NCBI GenBank assembly: GCA_025201705.1
Contig: MU617011.1
Location: 1-27,071, forward strand
DNA length: 27,071 nucleotides
Source of the DNA: Dissophora ornata
Taxonomy: Eukaryota > Mortierellomycota > Mortierellomycetes > Mortierellales > Mortierellaceae
Direction of reading: 5' to 3'
Each line of letters begins with the position of its first letter. Within the stretch, counting starts at the first letter, position 1. A program made the position numbers and the translations under genes. The notes under the pieces were generated by a model, which ran no database searches, was not told the origin of the DNA, and saw only the letters and a program-made list of their open reading frames with translations. This document shows, one piece after another, positions 11,069 to 18,738 of the stretch.

Positions 11069-11830
11069 ATGAGGTTCTCAGCTACGGCTCTCCTCAGCGT
11101 CATCTCTTTGGCCCTCACGTTCACACCCTCTACAGTTCTGGCTTGCGAACGCGAGTGCCAAGTCAATGTCTCGCACGCCTTTGCAGACAAGTACCAGATG
11201 ATCTCCAGCGACTACTTCACGCTACTCAACCACAAGATTGGAGAATCCTTTTTCTACGGTATCCCCAACATTGGACAACTCCTCACCCCCGCCGAATCCG
11301 TGACCGCTGTCAAGACTCTTCAGGACTCGGTCATCAAGGCTCAAACAGCATGGGATGTTACCATCTTCCCGACCGTGTTTGATACGATCTTTAAGGATGA
11401 GCCGAAATTCAAGGGCGACTGTAATCATCCTCATAGGGTGAACCAACCACCAAGAGGTGTGAATTGGACGATGCCAGATTGTCATAATATGGATTATATC
11501 TGTGGGAACCCGCCTTCGATCTGTCATTTCATGCCAATGATCAAGACGAGGATTGTGAAGAAGTTAAAGACACAATTGGAGGAGAAGATGGATGGAGATG
11601 ATTCGGATGTATATGTAAACTTTTTGGGACCAGCCTTGCAAGAGTTGTTGGCGACAGATCCACCAGGAGGTTTGGGAGAGAAGTTGCAAAAGTATGCGGC
11701 GACGTTGCATGGGAACTTGAACCAGATTCTGGAGACTATCAAGCTGGATTTGGAAAACTTTGCGGTGGAGGTGCAATGGAAGAAAGAGTGGGATTTGGAA
11801 ATCAAGATCCTTTTGCTCACTTTTCCTTGA
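11069..11830 (+). CDS. Secreted cysteine-containing protein of unknown function
   Basis: A single uninterrupted frame of 253 residues. Residues 1-25 form a clear signal peptide (MRFSATALLSVISLALTF.., likely cleavage after VLA, before C26). The mature part begins CERECQVNVSHAF and has six cysteines in all: C26, C30, one in KGDCNHP, and three in the stretch around MPDCHNMDYICGNPPSICHF. Two N-glycosylation sequons (NVS at 33, NWT) fit an extracellular protein. The C-terminal half is mainly amphipathic helix. The leader upstream is C/T-rich and the ATG context is good (CATCATGAGG). I recall similar uncharacterised secreted proteins in fungi but cannot name a family. No catalytic motif, GPI signal or membrane segment is seen. 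It could be a cell-wall associated or effector-like protein; this is a guess. Confidence 0.78.
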   Translation: MRFSATALLSVISLALTFTPSTVLACERECQVNVSHAFADKYQMISSDYFTLLNHKIGESFFYGIPNIGQLLTPAESVTAVKTLQDSVIKAQTAWDVTIFPTVFDTIFKDEPKFKGDCNHPHRVNQPPRGVNWTMPDCHNMDYICGNPPSICHFMPMIKTRIVKKLKTQLEEKMDGDDSDVYVNFLGPALQELLATDPPGGLGEKLQKYAATLHGNLNQILETIKLDLENFAVEVQWKKEWDLEIKILLLTFP

Positions 11831-12639
11831 GCGATGCGAAGCCCCTCCTCCAAGGCGATAGCGAGGCGGACTTTCCGTAGGCGCCAAAAAAAAGAAAAAA
11901 GTGCAGTGCCCTTTAAAAAGCATTCACAAATAAATAATTATATATACCTTTTCTCAGAATTGCTGTGGCAAGGCATATACCTGCTGCTGTCCTTGTCTAC
12001 AACCAAACCACATAACACATAAAACGCGTCAATGTGTTGGCGCAGTAAAAAAAAAAAAAAAAAAAAAAACCACAATGGCAACAACAACACAGCAACAACA
12101 GCAACAACAACAACAACAAAGCATGTTTTCCTGAAAGATGACACCATAAGAACCCGTGAACAAGACGGCGAAAACATCATCGTGCACATCTCTTGTATTC
12201 GCAGCAAAAGAATTCGGTGGAAGAAGCACGAGGAGACAAGTCAAGATGCTTGGATCATTCTAGAGGAGAATCTACTTGCACTCGCACGCCACATTTTTAG
12301 CATCTAGAAAAGTTCAACAATGCGGATAACCTCTTTGTGTGTGCGCGTGTATGACAAATAGGCCAAACAAACGATACCGTGCTATGCATGCACGCAATGC
12401 AATGGCAACTCCTTGTACCGCAGCAGCACGTCAGATTGCAGCCAAATAAGCTAGTGCCACCGAGCACATGCCACCGTTCCTGAAACACACACAGAGAGAA
12501 ATAGGGGGGATAGCGACGGAGAGTTGATCACGGAAAAAGGAAACCCGAAGAACGTGAAGACGGCGGGAAAGTGGAGGTGGGAAACGAGAGGAGGAGAGAT
12601 AGGGAAGGATGACTCGAACTTGAAAAAGGAAACGTGTGG

Positions 12640-12660
12640 GGGAGAGAGAGAAAGAGAGAG

Positions 12661-12698
<38 letters not shown>

Positions 12699-12700
12699 GG
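12640..12700 (+). repeat. GA/GAAA purine tract
   Basis: Almost uninterrupted purines made of GA and GAAA units. It produces spurious Arg/Glu/Lys or Ser/Leu/Phe reading frames on the two strands. Confidence 0.85.
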
Positions 12701-13218
12701 AACACAAAGAGGGAGGAGGGAACACAGAGAGAGGAGGGAGAGGAAAGGAAAAAAAACCCCTGTGCGATCATGAAGATCCCGACCACCACTTTTCGCATGC
12801 TTTCACGGACACCCTCTCCCGCGCTGAGTTGGCTGCACACAAAAGCACCACGAAAACACGAGGTCTTGGTTTTCCCATGCCCAACAATTCCTTTTTTCCT
12901 TGCACAGACATCATGCCACAGGGGGGCGCCAAGACCATCGAACGTGGCAAGAACCATCGTGCAAGACAAAACATGTGCACAGGGGTCGCGCACATTCTTG
13001 TGTGTCTACAACCACACTGCGTTTTTTCATTTCCACCCCGCGGTGTGTTTTTTGTGTTTGCATGCGCTGGCATATGATCCGCGATAAGAGAGGTGCAGCA
13101 TGCAGCGCACGACAAGGGTCCCGGAGAACGTGCTCATGAAGATTGTGGTTGTGGCCGAGGTCGTGGTCGCGGTACTCCTCACGCTTGTTCCACCGCGAGC
13201 GATGCCGTGTTCCGTCGC

Positions 13219-13238
13219 ACGCACACACACACACACAC
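13219..13238 (+). repeat. AC dinucleotide microsatellite
   Basis: About ten AC units in the region upstream of the small His/Cys-rich gene. Confidence 0.85.
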
Positions 13239-13380
13239 GACGTGCTGTACTGTGCCACTGCTCAGCAGATAGCGACGAGAGGAGAGACACTCTGGTATTC
13301 CGCAGTGGAGTGCGTTATTCCCTTAAATGGAAGGCGCATCAACCGACGGCCCACGGTATTGCCGCGGTGCAACGTCGACG

Positions 13381-13388
13381 TGACGTGG
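13381..13388 (+). promoter_or_regulatory. TGACGTGG (UPRE/CRE-like) element
   Basis: TGACGTGG, inside GACGTGACGTGGCACGG, equals the consensus of the unfolded-protein response element bound by XBP1/ATF6-class bZIP factors in animals, and resembles a CRE. It lies 82 bases upstream of a TATA box and 231 bases upstream of the ATG at 13620. Position and match are seen; function is inferred. Confidence 0.35.
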
Positions 13389-13470
13389 CACGGCGCTGTC
13401 CTCAGTTGACGCTATTCTATCGCTGCTCGACTGACTTGAATCGGCGTTTGCAGAGTCTGTTGCGTGAAAG

Positions 13471-13478
13471 TATAAATA
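13471..13478 (+). promoter_or_regulatory. TATA box (TATAAATA)
   Basis: A perfect TATAAATA followed within about 30 bases by a C/T-rich initiator zone, and then by a leader with (CTTT)n and CCACCATCAC units up to the ATG at 13620. This is the clearest core promoter in the window. Confidence 0.65.
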
Positions 13479-13619
13479 CCATCTCCCCTCCCCACATTTG
13501 CGCATCCATCAGTTCTCAGCTTTCTTTCTTTCTTTCTTTCTTGTTCTTTCTCGAACACACATACTACCACCATCACAACCACACATACAACCACCATCAC
13601 TTCAACCCCATCGCCAACA

Positions 13620-13877
13620 ATGACTCCCTCTCGTCGCTTCATCGTCACCTGCTCGCACCACTGCCACTGCCAGCACTCTGCTCACGCCGCCGACACCAGC
13701 AAGGCAGCCGCTTCCACAGAGGCGCTCCTCCCAACGCCCCCTTCCTCGCCCCGGTTGATGCCCTCCTCATCTTCTGCACCCGACTCGCCAGTCCTTCATG
13801 CCGAGCATGACTTTCGCTCCATGCGCGATTCCGAGGACGAGGATATGCCCCTCTTCCCAGAGACGACGCAGCATTGA
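13620..13877 (+). CDS. Small His/Cys-rich protein, 85 residues, function unknown
   Basis: One exon, 85 residues, with ATG in a good context (CAACAATGACT) about 142 bases after a TATAAATA box and at the end of a C/T- and ACC-rich leader. Codons end strongly in C (for example GTC ACC TGC TCG CAC CAC TGC CAC TGC CAG CAC), as in highly expressed fungal genes. The N-terminal part carries a dense Cys/His cluster, TCSHHCHCQHSAH (residues 10-22), that could bind copper or zinc. The middle is Ala/Ser/Pro rich (LLPTPPSSPRLMPSSSS) and the end is acidic (DSEDEDMPLFPETTQH). No signal peptide or membrane segment is visible. I do not recognise the family. The promoter layout and codon bias are the main arguments that it is real. 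An AATAAA lies at ~14000. Confidence 0.6.
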   Translation: MTPSRRFIVTCSHHCHCQHSAHAADTSKAAASTEALLPTPPSSPRLMPSSSSAPDSPVLHAEHDFRSMRDSEDEDMPLFPETTQH

Positions 13878-14044
13878 ACAAGAAGACTGCGGCGATCTTT
13901 TTGAAGTAAAAAAACACCACACAAAAAAAAAAAGCAAAAAACGAGGAAACAGTACCACACCACAGCATTCCCCAACAACAACAATGCTGCATTGCGACAA
14001 AATAAACAAGTCAAGAGGAGGCACAGTTCCTACGGCAACAGACT

Positions 14045-14424
14045 GTGACACGCAACAAGGTGCCGCAGACCTGTTCTTTCCCCCCCTGGTCCTTCAGGGA
14101 CAGCAAAACAGTAACGACAGCCCAGCAAAAACCAATAGCAGGAACCGGGAACAACAATGGTTTCTCTGTCTTTCCTGATATGGACAAACTCAACCAGATC
14201 CGAAAGACGTCCTCTCAATCCGCTGGTCTGCTCCTATCATGGCTGGGTCCCCGCCTCTTCCGATCACTAAGCATGGCCGCTAATCTCGGGCCGCACGGAC
14301 GACGAATAGCCATGATGAGGAACCATGGCGTGCTGCTTACCAACACGGACTCGGGCACTGCGCAGGAAGTCTCAAGAAATTATTGCGAAACGACGACCGA
14401 CGGGTCAAAGTTTGGGGGATGAAT
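14045..14424 (+). other. Coding-like segment, unidentified
   Basis: An open frame of 125 codons whose later part (from ~14158) has ordinary, non-repetitive composition: DKLNQIRKTSSQSAGL, then WLGPRLFRSLSMAANLGP at about 14240-14293, then RRIAMMRNHGVLLTNTDS. The WLGPRLF motif recurs at 14863 in another coding-like segment. The MRNHGVLL string resembles a class II aldolase signature, but no other part of that family is present. There is no promoter or leader evidence, so it could be an exon, a pseudogene piece or chance. Confidence 0.25.
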
Positions 14425-14682
14425 TATTCAGCCGTCCTTTCAGAACAAAGTCACATCGGGAAAGGGATCAACCAGAGAGCAGACAACAAAAACAGCCACA
14501 GCCACCACGTTCCCAGTCGTCGCCGTCTATTACAAAGGAGGGCTTGGCAATCTGACTCAGCAGTAGCGCGGATGTCGTCATCCACCCAATTCTTCCAACC
14601 GGCATTCGGATATCGCATTCCTGGACAACTATCTGTTCATCGACATGGGTCCCCGTCCCACAGTCCTGATTGAGCCGTCTGA

Positions 14683-14922
14683 GACCTTACGGAGAGCAGG
14701 GAGTGGTCCTGGTTTGACTACGATGACAAAGGCGCGATCGGTTACGAGGCAGCAGAAAGAGTTCGGCGGAGACTCAAAAGCAAAATAATACGAATAGAAA
14801 TAGGAAACATCGATCAGGGTCCTCGTGGACTCGCAAGTCATTTTGCACGAGGGTTCCAAGCCTGGGGCCCCCGTCTGTTCAGTATTATTATACCCATCAT
14901 CGCACCTCTCTGGCCGAGATGA
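14683..14922 (+). pseudogene. Coding-like segment without start codon, possible exon or gene remnant
   Basis: Seventy-nine open codons lie between the in-frame stop at 14680-14682 and the stop at 14920-14922, with no ATG. The translation is unusually protein-like: WSWFDYDDKGAIGYEAAERV, a basic stretch RVRRRLKSK, IEIGNIDQGPRGLASHFARG, then FQAWGPRLFSIIIPIIAP and a final LWPR. It contains a WGPRLF motif matching that of the segment at 14240, with synonymous codon differences. The frame just upstream in a different register (about 14566-14785: FLDNYLFIDMGPRPTVLIEP) is also protein-like, so a frameshifted pseudogene or a short intron are both possible. I cannot name a family. Confidence 0.3.
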
Positions 14923-15825
14923 CGGTGTATACAACATAGCATAAATCGACAGCCGTGACTACAAAAATAAAATAGCACACAGTTTGAAGATAATAAGTGT
15001 TACTGCTTGAAAGCTGGGCGAAGTTTGTTTGCTTCCCATAGACGCAAAAGGAAAAAAGAAGTGCCTACCGTCCCGGAGAAGAGGGGCGCGCGTGGTGCGC
15101 ACATCATCGCGACTCGTTATCCTACTGATCCCTCCCTCTCTCTCTCGCTTCTTGATGTTGGCTTTGGCCCAGCAAACCCCGAGGGTGAGGAATCATACGC
15201 CGACAGTACAGTATTTTTTCTCCCACTGACATCCATTTCACGTTCACAATAAATTCCGTCTCCTTCACATGTTGCATCGCATCGCGCATCGCGAGTCTTG
15301 TCCCAGCCAATGTGGCACCAACGTGATATTTTCAACCAAAAAAAAAACACACGCACACGCACACACACACACACACGCCTCTCTTTTTCGTAATCTCGAG
15401 AGCCATACCGCCATGCAGACGAAGCTTTGACACCAGCCTCCCTCCCTCCCTCCCCCTCAACATGCAGCTCCCACCTTCAAAGAAGAAGAGCCTTTTAGAA
15501 AAATGGAGACGTAAATCGATGCACATGTGCATGGAACAAGGCTTTTTCGATAACGCTAACAGCTTATGATCGGATTTTTTTTTTTTTTTGCGGAAACCTT
15601 TTTTTGTCGCATGTCTGTTTTGGATGCACACAAAAAAAAACCCGATTAGCCAAAGGGTTGTCAATTGCATGCTGTCTAGAACTTTTTTTTCGATTTTGAC
15701 AGCGCTGCTCCACCAAGCGCTATTTTTTCCAACAGTTGGAGGCATCAACTAGCATTCCTGGCTCCTCATCTTCATCGTCACCCACCATTATTAATTAGGG
15801 CCCATGATCATGGGTGTACCAGAGA
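14923..15825. other. Low-complexity intergenic region
   Basis: No gene is supported. It contains a CT run (15139-15148), an A tract joined to a CA microsatellite (15339-15376), a CTCC-repeat (about 15438-15455) and T runs near 15577-15606. The minus-strand open frame over 15332-15748 consists largely of translated homopolymers. Confidence 0.5.
15347..15376 (+). repeat. CA dinucleotide microsatellite
   Basis: CACACACGCACACGCACACAC-type run directly after an A10 tract. Confidence 0.85.
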
Positions 15826-16017
15826 ATGAAAATCGTAGATATCAAAGGCCTAGACATCCCTACCAGCGCATATTCAGTTCCTAATCAGTGGCTCAAGAAC
15901 TCTGGAGACAGCTACAGTGCTCCATGGAACTGGGATATGATATTTGATGAGGATACCCGGATCCATGACCCTGACCATCAAGGACAACTCACTTCTTCTT
16001 CACATTCTCAACCTTAA
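15826..16017 (+). other. Possible 63-residue open frame or gene fragment
   Basis: From the ATG at 15826 the frame reads MKIVDIKGLDIPTSAYSVPN, then QWLKNSGDSYSAPWNWDMIF and a polar tail to the stop at 16015-16017. Composition and residue mix (several Trp, balanced charges) are protein-like and stand out from the low-complexity DNA on both sides. There is no signal peptide, domain or promoter element, and I do not recognise it. Confidence 0.25.
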
Positions 16018-16325
16018 TGCTATTACCAGCTTCTGGTGCCCGACCTAGAGACCAAATCGGGTGATACGTGGCAAGTCAAATCTGACAATCATGCGATACT
16101 TTTTTTTTTCAGATATCGGTCCATATCAAACATGTGTACTCTCTCGTTCCTTTTTTGGGTTCCCCCCCTCCCCCCCTCTCTCCAAAACACCAAGGGAATG
16201 GAAAAAGGTCCAAGCGCCAATCCTCAATTTTTGCATTCCACCATATATCCCATTTATAATAATAAACAACACACCAAACGCACAGGGTTTTTTATTTGAA
16301 AATCCTGTTTGTTTTCTACAAAAAA

Positions 16326-16398
16326 NNNNNNNNNNNNNNNNNNNNNNNNNNNNNNNNNNNNNNNNNNNNNNNNNNNNNNNNNNNNNNNNNNNNNNNNN
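16326..16398. other. Assembly gap (73 N)
   Basis: A run of 73 undetermined bases. Its right edge lies directly against a 21-base tandem repeat, so the gap probably hides more repeat copies. No repeat unit is visible on its left side. Confidence 0.99.
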
Positions 16399-16526
16399 AA
16401 AAAAAAGCAATTCTTGACGAAAAAAAAGCAATTCTTGACAAAAAAAAAGCAATTCTTGACGAAAAAAAAGCAATTCTTGACAAAGAAAAAGCAATTCTTG
16501 ACGACAAAAAAAAGCAATTCTTGACG
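16399..16526 (+). repeat. 21-base minisatellite, six copies beside the gap
   Basis: Six tandem copies of an A-tract followed by GCAATTCTTGAC plus one more base. Copies 1-5 are exactly 21 bases and the sixth is 23. The last base alternates G, A, G, A, G, G, giving a 42-base higher-order unit. Read as protein it would be KKAILDE/KKAILDK, but neighbouring DNA gives no support for a gene. Confidence 0.9.
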
Positions 16527-18076
16527 AAAAAAAAGGAAACACGAAATAAATTTTACAAAAACGAGGCGCAACAGGGATTGGAGTCAGGACCTTTTTGGAT
16601 AGAAGCCTGTGCAACTTGCTCCATAAAATCGTTATGCAGTAAAAAAAAAAAAAAGTACGATAAGGGGGAGATGTTTTATCTGGAGGGAATGTGTGTTTTT
16701 TTGCGGAGCAAAAAACATCGCTTCTTTGCCCATAGCGTGTCAAGCCCTTCAACACTTGGGGTAAGGACTGATTCTATTTGGTTTCAGTGCAAGCTTTTGA
16801 ACAAGAATAAAAAAACAACAATATTCAATAGAATAATGAAAAAAAAAGAACAATGTCACCCCAATAAAGATGGAGTTGAGTAAAGTGTGGTCTTTGGCGA
16901 TATTGAATTTCGGCAATTGAGAGAAAAATGCCAATAACGGATAGAAACCTCCAGGGAATAGGTCCAGTAGAGTAGAGTACAGTAGACCATCCGATCCGGG
17001 CAAACTTGGGAGGGGTTACAGTATAGAGTAGAGACCAGTTTGATGATTGACTAGCATTGAGTAGTGATGAGTAGTCCACACGGTATCCCAGTCAGAGATT
17101 CGGCATTTGGGGTCTCGGCATCTCTACCCACAAACTGTGGAAGAGGGTCCTGTATATGTGTATTATGGATGAGAGAAAGGACAAGGAAAGTTGGGAGGGG
17201 GGGGGCCGAAAGGAACTTTCTGGTTTTCTAAAACTAGTGCCAAGGACTTTTCTTTTTATATCCGTTTCCTACGAACTGAAAAAAACACCAAAAATGGGAA
17301 AATGGGGGTGATTATGTTGCAAAACACCAACAAGTTTACGGAAAATAATAGGGGGTTCAATCCCATAACCACACTTTTTTTTTCATGCAAGCCTTGTAGA
17401 CGTAAATGGCTTTATGCGTTGGGACCTTTTTCCTTTTTTTCGAGGGTGAAAAATGGCGAAGTTACAGCATTTCACACAATTGGTTTTTGCATGACTCCCT
17501 CCCTTCCCTACTTGAGCGACAAAAAGGGCATGAAAACATATCTTTTCGACGTATAGGTTTACTGCGTTTTTTTTTTTTTTTTGACAGTGGGAATTTTTTT
17601 CAAGACTGTGGTGGCGTTTGGACCCTTGCCTCTGCGCTGTTGGTGATGTCAACGGGTGGCGATCACATCTCGGAGGTTATGTTTCTGGTGCTACCATAGT
17701 ACAAGTACATGTACAACGAGGGAGATGCAGGATGGACAAATGGTATAGGGTGTTTTTTGTAGATTCCTGAATATGACGCGCATAGCTGTTGCTAGTTTAC
17801 TGCCGCTGCTAGACTACTCGTTACTACCCATTGTTGCTGTTTGTTATGGAGGGGCAGTCAGTGTGTTGTTTATCGAGAATCCAGCTGAGAGGGTGTTACA
17901 GGCCCAAACACACAAGCATTGGTGCGGGATAGACAGAAGTGGTAACAAAAAAAAAGGGGGGGGGGGGGGTGAATTGTATTCTTCCCCCCAGAACTGTGGA
18001 TCTTCCCACGGCGACGATGAAATACAAAAAAAATACTACAGCAACGACGACGGGCAACACGAACCCCCCCAAAGAA

Positions 18077-18098
18077 ATCGGGGATGACAATCCCCGAT
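18077..18098. repeat. Perfect 8-bp inverted repeat
   Basis: ATCGGGGA, six-base loop TGACAA, then TCCCCGAT: a fully paired 8-bp hairpin. It is isolated in non-coding DNA and not followed by a T run on either strand. Confidence 0.6.
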
Positions 18099-18652
18099 GA
18101 ACGAGTCAGAGTTTCTAGATGATGGGTCCGAGGTGTTGAAGGCTTGAGACTCACTCCCAAAAGGATTGGTAACCTGGTCTGCGTAAATTTTGTGATAATG
18201 ATTTTGAGTGGTTGATGTCCGGATTGCAACCTGAACTGAAGAAACAAAAAATGTCGGATTGAGCCGAGAGAAGATCGTTGGATGCAAAGATCGGCTTGTA
18301 GTTTTATCGAGCGCCCTGTATTTTGTGCCGATGCAGCCCTGTAGGCTCTCTGTGCCTCTTATGATCGGAACAACAAGGCTAGGCTATTAGATCGCGACGT
18401 GTCTTTTAGCTGTTATAACACTGTCCCGTCTCAGGGTATCAGTGCGCTCTTCTGTTGAAGCCGCTGTCGCGCGGGCAATCGACTGCATTGATGGGAATGC
18501 ACCCATCACGCAAGTAAAGCATGTTTAATTTCATTTTTTTTGTCTATCTTCATCAGAAAAATGGAGCGTGTCGTTTCCTTCATTAAAATACTCGATCCGA
18601 GATAGTGGGAGAGAGAGAGAGCTTGCTTCGCAAATAAACAAAGCGCTCTCGG

Positions 18653-18697
18653 GAAAGAGAAAGAGAGAGAGAGAAAGAGAGAGAGAGAAAGAGAGAC
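18653..18697 (+). repeat. GA/GAAA purine tract
   Basis: AAAGAGAGAGAGAGAAAGAG-type purine run downstream of the stop codon of the minus-strand C9orf72-like gene. A shorter GA run lies at 18607-18621. Confidence 0.85.
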
Positions 18698-18738
18698 TAG
18701 TGGATTTTTTTGTAGTGTTTCCCACGAATGACCATTGC

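Larger units (their letters stand above)
11831..13370. other. Simple-repeat-rich region, no supported gene
   Basis: It opens with the 3' end of the secreted-protein gene (AATAAATAATTA around 11928). Then come a 23-base A run (12047-12069), an AAC-rich stretch (about 12077-12118), a GA/GAAA tract (12640-12700) and an AC run (13219-13238). Open frames of up to ~190 codons overlap the GA tract on both strands and owe their length to it. The 60 codons after the AAC tract (12122-12307, plus strand, HVFLKDDTIRTREQDGEN..) look somewhat protein-like but have no start of their own and no homologue I recognise. Confidence 0.5.
16527..18738. other. Gene-poor, homopolymer-rich region
   Basis: It has many A, T and G runs (16641-16655, 17188-17206, 17566-17582, 17947-17969) and a GTAGAGTA-type degenerate repeat around 16968-17060. 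GA tracts lie at 18607-18621 and 18653-18697. Open frames are short and shaped by these runs. On the minus strand at about 18120-18210 there is a brief protein-like stretch (HKIYADQVTNPFGSESQAFN) with an NPF tripeptide, but no complete gene model. The region also holds the 3' flank of the minus-strand C9orf72-like gene. Confidence 0.5.

Noticed and set aside
12524..13087. Open frame of ~187 codons on the plus strand and overlapping minus-strand frames
   Set aside because: Length is produced by the GA/GAAA tract, which has no stops in several frames. The rest of the translation is not protein-like and both strands are equally open.
14270..14380. Class II aldolase/adducin signature (MRNHGVLL)
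   Set aside because: Only one short string matches. The metal-binding histidines and the rest of the domain are absent, so I do not assign the family.
16399..16526. CRISPR-like array
   Set aside because: The copies are directly adjacent, with no unique spacers between them, and the genome is eukaryotic.
16296..16883. Frame with KKAILDE heptad repeats across the gap
   Set aside because: The repeat is a 21-base minisatellite that stays open by periodicity, the frame runs through 73 Ns, and the flanking translation is dominated by A/T homopolymers.
17308..17375. tRNA-like segment (GGGGGTTCAATCCC with partly complementary ends)
   Set aside because: Six of seven acceptor-like pairs can be drawn, but the T-stem does not pair beyond three bases at its expected place, and D-arm and anticodon arm do not form.
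17773..18087. 104-codon plus-strand frame starting MTRIAVASLLPLLDYSLLPI
   Set aside because: The start resembles a signal peptide, but the frame then runs through poly-A and poly-G tracts and ends in low-complexity sequence. No support for a gene.
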